DNA of 64,000 bases from Bacteroides sp. (GTDB lineage: Bacteria; Bacillota; Clostridia; Oscillospirales; Ruminococcaceae), in NCBI GenBank assembly GCA_023663265.1, contig JAMPHV010000001.1, positions 1 to 64,000 of the forward strand, in the 5' to 3' direction. Shown one piece after another: positions 16,940-24,872 of this stretch. The notes under the pieces are model-generated. The model saw only the letters and a list, made by a program, of their open reading frames with translations. It was not told where the DNA came from and did not search any database. The translations under genes were made by a program, and so were the position numbers. Numbering within the stretch: the stretch's first letter is position 1; every line of letters begins with the position of its first letter.

Positions 16940-17425
16940 ATGAAAAAGGTAGCTATCATAATGGGGAGCGACAGCGATCTGCCGGTTGCGGGAAAGGCGG
17001 CGGAGGTGCTCAAGGAGTACGGTATACCTTACACCATGCGGGTGATGTCCGCTCACCGCTGCCCCGCAAGGGTCGCGGAATTTTCGCGCACCGCCGAGGA
17101 AAACGGGATAGGCGTTATTATCGCCGCGGCGGGCATGGCGGCGCATCTTGCGGGCGCAGTCGCCGCAAACACGACCCTGCCCGTTATCGGTATTCCCGTT
17201 AAATCAACGCTCGAGGGTATGGACGCGCTTTTGGCTACGGTGCAGATGCCTTCGGGCGTACCCGTTGCCACTGTCGGCATCAACAACTCCAAAAACGCGG
17301 CGATATTGGCGGCTCAGATACTTGCGCTGTCCGACGCGGAGCTGGCGGCAAGACTTAAGGAGCAGCGGATAAGAATGACCGAGGAGGTCGCCGAAAAGGA
17401 CGAAAATTTACAGAAGACTCTTTAG
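16940..17425 (+). CDS. purE: N5-carboxyaminoimidazole ribonucleotide mutase
   Basis: This 161-residue class I PurE has MGSDSDLPV near its N-terminus, the loop [10 protein letters not shown] containing the catalytic His, and [25 protein letters not shown]. It moves the carboxyl group of N5-CAIR to give CAIR in purine synthesis. ATG 16940 is chosen over an in-frame ATG 18 bases upstream because GAAAGGAAG lies directly before it. purK, which makes its substrate, is not in the window. It is the first gene of the operon and is preceded by an intrinsic terminator, so the whole operon is likely attenuated. Confidence 0.95.
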   Translation: MKKVAIIMGSDSDLPVAGKAAEVLKEYGIPYTMRVMSAHRCPARVAEFSRTAEENGIGVIIAAAGMAAHLAGAVAANTTLPVIGIPVKSTLEGMDALLATVQMPSGVPVATVGINNSKNAAILAAQILALSDAELAARLKEQRIRMTEEVAEKDENLQKTL

Positions 17426-17532
17426 AGGTCCCGTAAGTTTCCGAGGAGGTCAAATGATCGCGCGGTTATTGCGCGGATAAGCAAAGCTGCCTATAGATCT
17501 ATATCAATAAATTTTCTCAGGAGGAACAAAAA

Positions 17533-18243
17533 ATGGAAAAGAAGGAACAACTGTACGAAGGAAAGGCAAAGAAGGTATACGCGACCGAGGACCCGAAGCT
17601 CGTTATCGTGTCCTACAAGGACGACGCCACCGCCTTTAACGGTCTTAAAAAGGGCACTATCGCGGGTAAGGGCGTTGTGAACAACAGAATGACCAACTAT
17701 ATGTTCAAAATGCTTGAAAAGGCAGGGGTGCCCACCCATTACGTCGAAGAGCTGAACGACAGGGAGACGGTAGTTAAAAAGGTCTCTATCGTTCCCTTGG
17801 AGGTTATCGTCAGAAACACGGCGGCGGGAAGCTTTTCCAAGAGAATGGGCGTAGAGGAGGGTACCGCGCTTAAGTGCCCCATTCTCGAGTTCAGCTATAA
17901 GAACGACGAGCTGGGCGATCCGTTTATAAACGATTACTATGCTCTTGCCCTGGGGCTTGCCACCAAGGAGGAGCTTGACCTTATCGCAAAGTATACCTTT
18001 ATGATAAACGATTTTATGCTTGATTTCTTCAAGAAGCTCAATATCGACCTTATCGACTTTAAGATAGAATTCGGCAAGACCTCGGACGGCACGATCATTT
18101 TGGCGGACGAGATATCTCCCGACACCTGCCGTTTTTGGGACAGCACCACTCACGAAAAGCTGGACAAGGACCGCTTCCGCAGGGATATGGGCGGAGTTGA
18201 GGACGCTTACGCGGAGATCATGAAGAGACTTATGGGTGAATAA
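17533..18243 (+). CDS. purC: Phosphoribosylaminoimidazole-succinocarboxamide synthase
   Basis: The 236-residue SAICAR synthetase is of typical bacterial length. It starts [19 protein letters not shown] and contains [35 protein letters not shown] [15 protein letters not shown], and [14 protein letters not shown]. It condenses CAIR with aspartate using ATP. AGGAGG lies nine bases before the ATG. The 107-base gap after purE contains a small CGCGC/GCGCG hairpin (about 17460-17476) with no T-run, so the two genes are probably co-transcribed. Confidence 0.95.
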   Translation: MEKKEQLYEGKAKKVYATEDPKLVIVSYKDDATAFNGLKKGTIAGKGVVNNRMTNYMFKMLEKAGVPTHYVEELNDRETVVKKVSIVPLEVIVRNTAAGSFSKRMGVEEGTALKCPILEFSYKNDELGDPFINDYYALALGLATKEELDLIAKYTFMINDFMLDFFKKLNIDLIDFKIEFGKTSDGTIILADEISPDTCRFWDSTTHEKLDKDRFRRDMGGVEDAYAEIMKRLMGE

Positions 18244-18263
18244 ATAAGGAAAGGCAAAAAATT

Positions 18264-19685
18264 ATGGGCGGTTTTTTTGGTGCGGCTTCGCACAATGATT
18301 GTATAAGCGACGTATTCTTCGGTACGGACTATCATTCTCATTTGGGAACAAGACGCGGCGGTATGACCGCGTATTCTCCCGAGCGCGGCTTTCAGAGAAG
18401 CATTCACAGCATTGAAAATTCACCTTTTCGCACTAAGTTTGAAAAGGACGTTGAGGAAATGTCGGGCAAGCTCTGCATCGGCTGCATAAGCGACAACGAC
18501 CCGCAGCCTATCCTGCTGCGTTCAAAGCTGGGATTTTACGCTGTCTGCACCGTGGGGATCATCAATAACGCAAGGGAGCTTACCGAGGAGCTTATAGCCG
18601 CAAATTCCGCAAGCCTCGAAGCTATGAGCAGCGGCAATATCAACACGAGCTCTGTCGTAGGGGCGCTTATCTCTCAGAGGGACAGCTTCGAGGAGGGCAT
18701 AAGGTTTGCCCAGGAAAAAATAGACGGTACCGTCTCGCTGCTTATCCTTACTCCCGACGGAATAATCGCGGCGCGGGACAAAAGAGGACGGCTTCCTATT
18801 ATAATAGGAAAGAGAAGCGACGGTTTTTGCTGCTCCTTTGAATCCTTTGCGTTCCAAAAGCTGGGCTATGAGCTTTACAGGGAGCTTGCACCTGCGGAGA
18901 CGGTCAGGATCACTCCCGACGAGGTACAGGTTTTGAGCGAAGGCGCGGAGAATCTGAATATCTGTACGTTTTTATGGACATATTACGGATATCCCAATTC
19001 GGTATACGAGGGAGTTACCGTTGAGACCATGAGAACAAGAAACGGCGAGATCATGGCTGAGGCGGACATAAAAAACGGAACTCTTCCCGATGTGGATTAT
19101 ATATGCGGAGTGCCCGACTCGGGTATTCCCCACGCTATCGGCTACGCCAACAAAAGCGGTATCCCCTTTGCCCGACCCTTTATAAAATATACTCCGACCT
19201 GGCCAAGAAGCTTTATGCCTCAAAGTCAGGACATGAGAAACAGGGTAGCGAAAATGAAGCTTATACCCGTCCACGAGCTGATAGAGGGGAAGAAGCTGCT
19301 GTTTGTGGACGACAGCATCGTAAGAGGAACGCAGATGAGGGAAACGGTGGAGTTTCTTTATGCAAACGGCGCCAAGGAGGTGCATATGCGCTCCGCCTGT
19401 CCGCCCATAATGTACGGCTGCAGGTATCTTAACTTTTCCAGAAGCACCTCGGAGCTCGATCTTATAGCAAGAAGCATTATAAACGAGTTCGAGGGACCCG
19501 ACGGAGTAAAATACATAAGCGAATACAGCGACACCAATACCGAGCGCGGCAAGAAGCTCAGAGCGGAGATATGCAAAAGACTGAAGCTCACCTCTCTGGA
19601 ATTTCAGTCGCTGGAGGGCACCGTCAAGGCGGTGGGATTGCCCGATTGTAAGCTTTGTACCTATTGCTGGAACGGCAGAAAGTGA
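18264..19685 (+). CDS. PurF-like paralog with dead glutaminase domain and intact PRPP and Fe-S motifs
   Basis: This 473-residue protein aligns with amidophosphoribosyltransferase along its whole length but starts MGGFFGAASHNDC: the ECGVFG nucleophile cysteine of PurF is gone. The RYSTTG arginine loop is replaced by CISDND, and the HNG oxyanion motif by TVG (residues 96-98). The phosphoribosyltransferase half keeps the PRPP loop LLFVDDSIVRGTQ (345-357). Cys234, Cys386, Cys465 and Cys468 correspond to the four [4Fe-4S] ligands of B. subtilis PurF. It precedes the true purF and abuts it. It could be an ammonia-dependent enzyme, a regulatory subunit or a partner in a mixed oligomer; nothing here decides between these. 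Confidence 0.85.
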   Translation: MGGFFGAASHNDCISDVFFGTDYHSHLGTRRGGMTAYSPERGFQRSIHSIENSPFRTKFEKDVEEMSGKLCIGCISDNDPQPILLRSKLGFYAVCTVGIINNARELTEELIAANSASLEAMSSGNINTSSVVGALISQRDSFEEGIRFAQEKIDGTVSLLILTPDGIIAARDKRGRLPIIIGKRSDGFCCSFESFAFQKLGYELYRELAPAETVRITPDEVQVLSEGAENLNICTFLWTYYGYPNSVYEGVTVETMRTRNGEIMAEADIKNGTLPDVDYICGVPDSGIPHAIGYANKSGIPFARPFIKYTPTWPRSFMPQSQDMRNRVAKMKLIPVHELIEGKKLLFVDDSIVRGTQMRETVEFLYANGAKEVHMRSACPPIMYGCRYLNFSRSTSELDLIARSIINEFEGPDGVKYISEYSDTNTERGKKLRAEICKRLKLTSLEFQSLEGTVKAVGLPDCKLCTYCWNGRK

Positions 19686-19693
19686 AAAAAATT

Positions 19694-21118
19694 ATGTTTG
19701 ACGGTATACATGAGGAATGCGGCGTTTTCGGGGTATACTCGGAAAATACCGCGGAGGTGGCAGGCACGGTATATTACGGCTTGTACGCCTTGCAGCACAG
19801 AGGGCAGGAAAGCTGCGGGATAGTGGTCAACGACAGCGGCGTTTTCGGTTATCACAAGGGCTTCGGGCTGGTGAACGAGGTTTTTGACAACGAAAGCTTG
19901 TCAAGGCTCCCGAAAGGAAAAATTGCGATAGGTCATGTCCGCTATTCCACAACAGGCGCTCTCACCGCAGCCAACACGCAGCCTATCGTAGTACGTCACG
20001 TTAAGGGACCTATGGCGATAGCTCACAACGGCAATTTGGTAAACGCCCTTGAATTAAGAAGAAGCTACGAATTAAAGGGCGCTATTTTTCATTCCACCAA
20101 CGACACGGAGGTCATCTCTTACGCCGTGACCGAGGCGCGCCTTGAAAGCGGCTCCATTCAGGAGGCGGTGGAAAAGGCAATGTACAAGATAAAGGGAGCT
20201 TACTCTCTTGTGATCATGTCGGCGAAAAAGCTTATTTGCGCCAGGGACCCCAACGGCTTCAGACCCCTTTGCTTGGGGGCCTTGCCCGACGGAGGCTATG
20301 CCGCCGCCAGCGAGAGCTGCGCCTTGGACAGCGTCGGGGCGGAGTTTATAAGGGACGTTCGACCCGGGGAGATCGTTGTTATCGACAAAAACGGCATAAG
20401 CAGCATTACGACCCATTGCGGACAAAAGCCGTCGCTTTGCGTTTTCGAGTATGTATATATTGCCAGACCCGACAGCGTTATCGAGGGAAACGGCGTACAC
20501 GCTGCGAGAGTCAAGGCGGGAAGATTTTTAGCTCGGGAGCACCCCGCCGAGGCGGATATAGTCATAGGCGTGCCCGACAGCGGTCTTGAAGCGGCGTTGG
20601 GCTATTCTCTCGAATCGGGGATACCCTACGGAGTCGGCTTCGTGCGCAACCGCTATGTGGGACGGACCTTTATACAGCCCGCCCAAGGCATGAGAGAAAA
20701 CTCGGTAAGAATAAAGCTGAATCCGATCTCGGACGTTATCAAGGGTAAACGCGTCGTTATGATCGACGACAGCATAGTGAGAGGGACCACCTGCGGCAGG
20801 ACGGTAAACCTGCTCAGAGAAGCGGGCGCCAAGGAGGTACACGTGAGGATATCCTCGCCTCCCTTTACCAATCCGTGCTTTTTCGGCGTGGATATTGACA
20901 GCAGGGACAAGCTTATCGCCTGCAAAATGTCGATCGATGAGATAAAGAGCTCCATTCACGCCGATTCGCTGGGGTATTTAAGCGCGGAAAACGTGGTAAA
21001 AATAGTTCCCGACGCGGGATGCGGCTTTTGCACGGGCTGTTTTACGGGCAAATATCCCATAGAGGTGCCCGACGAAATGCCTAAGGATAAGTTTGAAAGC
21101 AAAATAACACAATATTAA
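19694..21118 (+). CDS. purF: Amidophosphoribosyltransferase
   Basis: This 474-residue enzyme makes phosphoribosylamine from PRPP and glutamine, the first step of purine synthesis. MFDGIHEECGVFG places the glutaminase nucleophile at Cys9 after a short propeptide that should be cleaved, as in B. subtilis. Also present are LQHRGQESCG, HVRYSTTG, AHNGNLVN, the PRPP loop VVMIDDSIVRGTT, and Fe-S ligands in SLCVFEYVY, NPCFFG and CGFCTGC. I chose ATG 19694; GTG 19682, overlapping the stop of the preceding paralog, is an alternative. The tight coupling suggests balanced synthesis of both PurF proteins. Confidence 0.95.
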   Translation: MFDGIHEECGVFGVYSENTAEVAGTVYYGLYALQHRGQESCGIVVNDSGVFGYHKGFGLVNEVFDNESLSRLPKGKIAIGHVRYSTTGALTAANTQPIVVRHVKGPMAIAHNGNLVNALELRRSYELKGAIFHSTNDTEVISYAVTEARLESGSIQEAVEKAMYKIKGAYSLVIMSAKKLICARDPNGFRPLCLGALPDGGYAAASESCALDSVGAEFIRDVRPGEIVVIDKNGISSITTHCGQKPSLCVFEYVYIARPDSVIEGNGVHAARVKAGRFLAREHPAEADIVIGVPDSGLEAALGYSLESGIPYGVGFVRNRYVGRTFIQPAQGMRENSVRIKLNPISDVIKGKRVVMIDDSIVRGTTCGRTVNLLREAGAKEVHVRISSPPFTNPCFFGVDIDSRDKLIACKMSIDEIKSSIHADSLGYLSAENVVKIVPDAGCGFCTGCFTGKYPIEVPDEMPKDKFESKITQY

Positions 21119-21145
21119 AAACCGTGTGAAGAAAGGAGCTTTATA

Positions 21146-22183
21146 ATGAAAAACAGCTTTTCCGAAAGCTACAAGGCGGCGGGCGTTGACGTTACCGCGG
21201 GCTACGAGGGCGTAAGACTGATGAAAAAGGACGTGGAGCGCACCTTTATACCCGGGGTGCTTACGGGGATCGGAGGCTTCGGCGGATTGTTTCAGCTTGA
21301 TGTTGCCGATATGAAGGAGCCCGTGCTTGTTTCGGGCACCGACGGAGTGGGCACCAAGCTCAAGCTGGCAATGCTTATGGACAAGCACGACACTATCGGT
21401 ATCGACGCCGTAGCCATGTGCGTGAACGATATAATCTGCTGCGGCGCGAAGCCTTTGTTTTTTCTTGATTACATCGCCATAGGCAGGAACGTTCCCGAGA
21501 AGGTGGCGGAGATAGTGAGCGGCGTCGCCGAGGGCTGCGTAAGAGCGGGCTGCGCCCTGATAGGAGGCGAGACCGCGGAGCACCCGGGAATGATGCCCGA
21601 GGACGAATACGATATTGCGGGCTATACCACGGGAGTTGTGGATAAGTCAAAAATGCTCGACAACAGCAAGGTCAGGGAGGGAGACGTTGTGATCGGCTTG
21701 GCTTCAACGGGCGTTCACAGCAACGGTTTTTCGCTTGTAAGAAAGATATTTGATATTACAACAAGAGAAGCGCTGGAAAAGGAGCTTCCCGACGGCAGAA
21801 CGCTTGGAGAGGCGCTGCTCGCTCCCACCGAGATATACGTGAAGCCCGTGCTTGACCTTATTTCAAAGTCAGAGGTAAAGGCGGTGAGTCATATTACGGG
21901 CGGCGGCTTTTACGAAAACGTGCCCCGTTCGCTTCCCGAGGGCTTTACCGCACGGGTGAACAAAAGCTCCTACGAGGTGCCTTATATTTTCCGCTTTATG
22001 CAGGAGACCGGGCATATTCCCGAAAGAGATATGTACAATACCTTCAATATGGGCATAGGCATGACCTGCGTTGTTCCCGCCGATAAAGCCAACGAGGCGG
22101 TGGATATACTGAGCGGTCACGGGATAAAGGCGTATTGCATAGGCGAGATAGTTAAGGGCGGCGAGGGAATAGAGATAATCTGA
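21146..22183 (+). CDS. purM: Phosphoribosylformylglycinamidine cyclo-ligase (AIR synthetase)
   Basis: The 345-residue enzyme closes the imidazole ring of AIR using ATP. It shows the family motifs SGTDGVGTKLKLAMLMDKHDTIGIDAVAMCVNDI, GGETAEHPGMM, GLASTGVHSNGFSL and SHITGGGFYENVPR. A GAAAGGAG site precedes the ATG. It lies between purF and purN in the purine operon with short gaps. Confidence 0.96.
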   Translation: MKNSFSESYKAAGVDVTAGYEGVRLMKKDVERTFIPGVLTGIGGFGGLFQLDVADMKEPVLVSGTDGVGTKLKLAMLMDKHDTIGIDAVAMCVNDIICCGAKPLFFLDYIAIGRNVPEKVAEIVSGVAEGCVRAGCALIGGETAEHPGMMPEDEYDIAGYTTGVVDKSKMLDNSKVREGDVVIGLASTGVHSNGFSLVRKIFDITTREALEKELPDGRTLGEALLAPTEIYVKPVLDLISKSEVKAVSHITGGGFYENVPRSLPEGFTARVNKSSYEVPYIFRFMQETGHIPERDMYNTFNMGIGMTCVVPADKANEAVDILSGHGIKAYCIGEIVKGGEGIEII

Positions 22184-22202
22184 CGGAGGAGCATGAGCTG
22201 AA

Positions 22203-22832
22203 ATGAATATAGTTGTACTTGTTTCGGGCGGCGGCACGAATTTGCAGCAGCTTATCGACGCGGAAAAAGCCGATAGGCTGGGCGGAGGGAAAATAACCTG
22301 TGTTATCAGCTCCAAGCCCGACGTATACGCTTTAAAAAGAGCCGAGGATAACGGAATAAAGAGCGTTGTTCTCGAAAGAAAAAAATATACCGACGTCGCC
22401 GCCTACAGCAAGGCTATGACGGAGCTGCTCAAGGAGGAGGAAGCCGATCTGACGGTATACGCGGGCTTTCTCACCATTCTTGACGAAAGCGTATGCCGCG
22501 CTTTTCCCAACCGTATGATGAACGTACACCCCGCGCTTATACCGAGCTTTTGCGGAAAAGGGTACTACGGTCTGCGGGTCCATGAAGCGGCGCTTCAAAA
22601 GGGCGTAAAGCTTACGGGAGCTACGGTGCATTTTGTTACCGAGGAGTGCGACGGAGGACCTATAATACTTCAAAAGGCGGTGGAGGTCAAAAACGGCGAC
22701 ACTCCCGAAATATTGCAAAGGAGAGTTATGGAGCAGGCTGAGTGGGTAATACTTCCCGAGGCGGTAAGACTGTTTTGCGAGGGAAAAATAAAGGTGGTTG
22801 ACGGAAAAACCGTTATCGAGGAGACGCCATGA
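22203..22832 (+). CDS. purN: Phosphoribosylglycinamide formyltransferase
   Basis: The 209-residue GAR transformylase transfers a formyl group from 10-formyl-THF to GAR. It has the N-terminal VLVSGGGTNLQQLID phosphate-binding loop, the catalytic Asn-His pair in MMNVHPALIPSF (about 105-115), and the Asp in EECDGGPII (about 145). Its stop codon overlaps the start of the following kinase-like gene by four bases, indicating translational coupling. Confidence 0.94.
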   Translation: MNIVVLVSGGGTNLQQLIDAEKADRLGGGKITCVISSKPDVYALKRAEDNGIKSVVLERKKYTDVAAYSKAMTELLKEEEADLTVYAGFLTILDESVCRAFPNRMMNVHPALIPSFCGKGYYGLRVHEAALQKGVKLTGATVHFVTEECDGGPIILQKAVEVKNGDTPEILQRRVMEQAEWVILPEAVRLFCEGKIKVVDGKTVIEETP

Positions 22833-23395
22833 AGAAATTCACGGTTATAGGCGGCGTTAACGGCGTCGGGAAAAGCAGCCTGTCGGGAGTGCTCTCTCAA
22901 GACCGCACCGATCTGGGCATTATCATCGATACCGATAAGATCATGGCAAAGCTCGGCGGTGATAAAATAAAAGGGGGTAAAGAAGCGGTACGCTTGATCG
23001 ACGAATGCCTTGAAAAGGGCGTAAGCTTCACGCAAGAAACCACCTTATCGGGAAAAAGGACGCTTAAAACCATAGAAGCGGCAATAGCCGAGGATTATTA
23101 TGTAAGGCTGTTTTATATAGGCATAAGCTCGGCGGAGGAGAGCATTTTACGCATAAAGAACCGCGCCAAAAAAGGAGGACACGATATTTCCTCCGAGGAC
23201 GTTATAAGGCGTTATCAAAAACGATTTGAGTATCTGGCGCAGATATTGCCTTTTTGCGACGAGGTCATTTTTTACGATAACGAAAACGGTTTTGTTTATG
23301 CGGGAGAGTACCGAAACGGGCATATCCTTGAAGTGAGGGAGCATGCTCCGAGCTGGCTTACGGAGTTTAAAAAATACTGGGAAAGGCGGGAATGA
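22829..23395 (+). CDS. Zeta-toxin-like P-loop kinase/ATPase
   Basis: The 188-residue protein has a Walker A loop GGVNGVGKSS (8-17), an acidic IIIDTDKI segment where zeta toxins bind their nucleotide, TQETTLSGKRT like the zeta family substrate loop, and an Arg-rich RIKNRAKKGGHDI segment similar to the lid. It resembles the predicted ABC-type ATPase/zeta group (COG4185). Zeta toxins phosphorylate UDP-N-acetylglucosamine, but no epsilon-like antitoxin gene is adjacent, so a toxin role is doubtful. It overlaps purN by four bases and is two bases from the methyltransferase, so it is made together with purine enzymes. Substrate unknown. Confidence 0.7.
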   Translation: MKKFTVIGGVNGVGKSSLSGVLSQDRTDLGIIIDTDKIMAKLGGDKIKGGKEAVRLIDECLEKGVSFTQETTLSGKRTLKTIEAAIAEDYYVRLFYIGISSAEESILRIKNRAKKGGHDISSEDVIRRYQKRFEYLAQILPFCDEVIFYDNENGFVYAGEYRNGHILEVREHAPSWLTEFKKYWERRE

Positions 23396-23396
23396 A

Positions 23397-24125
23397 TTGA
23401 ACGAGGAAAGGTTTACGGGTAAAGCCGATCTGTACGAAAAATACCGTCCCTCTTACCCGAGGAAGTTGATAGATTGGCTCTATGATAACACAAGGGCTGA
23501 ATTTGTCGCAGACGTGGGAGCGGGCACGGGGAAATTCACTCAGTGCTTAGCCGCAAAGCCGTGGAAAATAACGGCGGTGGAGCCTAACGACGATATGCGT
23601 TCAAAATTTAATGTAGCGGGCGTCAATGCGGTAAAGGGCACCGCCGAAAACACGGGGCTTGACGATAACAGCGTGGATTTGGTGACCGTTGCGCAGGCGT
23701 TTCACTGGTTTGACAAGGCTTTGTTCAAGTCGGAATGTCAGCGTATCCTGAAACGCGGCGGAGGTCTTGCCATAGTCTGCAACGAAAGAAAGGAAAGCGG
23801 CTATTGGGAGGACAGAAACAAGATTTTTACAAAATATTGCGGCGCGTGCAATGCAAGCGCGGTCGGCGGCAGCAAGGAAAGCTTTGAAGAGGTTTTCGAC
23901 GGCGGATATTTTTCGGAATACGTGAAATTTAAAACGGAAAATAATTGCGGGTTGGATTTGGACGGCTTCATAGGCAGGGAATTGTCTTCCTCTTATGCTC
24001 TAAAGGAGGACGCCCCGAATTATTCCGATTTTAAAGAAGCGCTGGAGCAGCTGTTTAATAAATATCAAAAGGACGGACTTATTGCCGTAAAAGGCAATTC
24101 CGTTTGTTATTTGGGAAAATTTTAA
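23397..24125 (+). CDS. Class I SAM-dependent methyltransferase
   Basis: The 242-residue protein starts MNEERFTGKADLYEKYRPSYP, typical of a methyltransferase group related to UbiE/trans-aconitate methyltransferases. Motif I is VADVGAGTGKFT (37-48); AVEPND (about 56-61) binds the SAM ribose; VDLVTVAQAFHWFD follows. I choose TTG 23397 as the start: it follows the preceding stop by one base, has AAAGGCGGG upstream, and gives the family's usual N-terminus; the ATG at 23343 would overlap the kinase gene by 53 bases. Substrate unknown. Its place inside the purine operon is unusual. Confidence 0.75.
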   Translation: MNEERFTGKADLYEKYRPSYPRKLIDWLYDNTRAEFVADVGAGTGKFTQCLAAKPWKITAVEPNDDMRSKFNVAGVNAVKGTAENTGLDDNSVDLVTVAQAFHWFDKALFKSECQRILKRGGGLAIVCNERKESGYWEDRNKIFTKYCGACNASAVGGSKESFEEVFDGGYFSEYVKFKTENNCGLDLDGFIGRELSSSYALKEDAPNYSDFKEALEQLFNKYQKDGLIAVKGNSVCYLGKF

Positions 24126-24137
24126 AGGAGAAAAGCT

Positions 24138-24872
24138 ATGGAAATCAAAACGATCAAGGACGAATTGAACTCCCTTGAATATCACGGCAGGGGGATACTT
24201 ATCGGTAAAACTTCCGATGAAAAAAAGGCGGCAATAGCATATTTCATTATGGGGAGAAGCGTGAACAGCCGCAACCGCGTATTTGTCGAAGAGGGCGACG
24301 GGATTCGCACCGAAGCCTTCGATCCCTCCAAAATGGTTGACCCTCATCTTATTATTTACGCTCCCGTTCGCGTAATGGGAAACAAGACGATCGTTACCAA
24401 CGGCGATCAGACCGATACCGTTTATGAGGGAATGGATAAGCAAATGACCTTCGAGCAGTCACTGCGAAGCCGTGAATTTGAGGACGACGCTCCCAATTAC
24501 ACGCCTCGTATTTCGGGCATTGTACATATTGAAAATAACTCCATGAATTATGCCATGAGCATTTTAAAAAGCGACAACGGCGATCCCGATTCCGTTCTCC
24601 GCTACACCTTTGCTTACAATAATCCCATAAAGGGGGAGGGAAGATTTATACACACCTATAAGGCATGCGGCGAGCCGCTGCCAAGCTTTGAGGGAGAGCC
24701 TAAGAGAGTTGAAATTCCCGATATTGATATCGACGGTTTTACAAAGCTTGTTTGGGAAAATCTCAACGAGGATAATAAGGTATCCTTGTTTACAAGGTAT
24801 ATAGACATTGAAACAGGCAGACATGAAAGCAGGATAGTAAATAAAAACACCAAGCAGAAAGGAATTTTATAA
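24138..24872 (+). CDS. purO: IMP cyclohydrolase, archaeal PurO-type
   Basis: This 244-residue protein resembles the PurO family, which closes FAICAR to IMP and was first described in archaea. It contains the NSLEYHGRGILIGKTSD N-terminal segment, IMGRSVNSRNRVF and DPHLIIYAPVRV. The next gene encodes only the transformylase part of PurH, so the two together supply the last two steps that most bacteria perform with one bifunctional PurH. Stop and start codons overlap as TAATG. Confidence 0.85.
   Translation: MEIKTIKDELNSLEYHGRGILIGKTSDEKKAAIAYFIMGRSVNSRNRVFVEEGDGIRTEAFDPSKMVDPHLIIYAPVRVMGNKTIVTNGDQTDTVYEGMDKQMTFEQSLRSREFEDDAPNYTPRISGIVHIENNSMNYAMSILKSDNGDPDSVLRYTFAYNNPIKGEGRFIHTYKACGEPLPSFEGEPKRVEIPDIDIDGFTKLVWENLNEDNKVSLFTRYIDIETGRHESRIVNKNTKQKGIL

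Noticed and set aside
22829..24125. Kinase and methyltransferase as a toxin-antitoxin or phage-defence pair
   Set aside because: No antitoxin-like gene, no defence gene next to them, and tight coupling to purine genes argues for a metabolic role.
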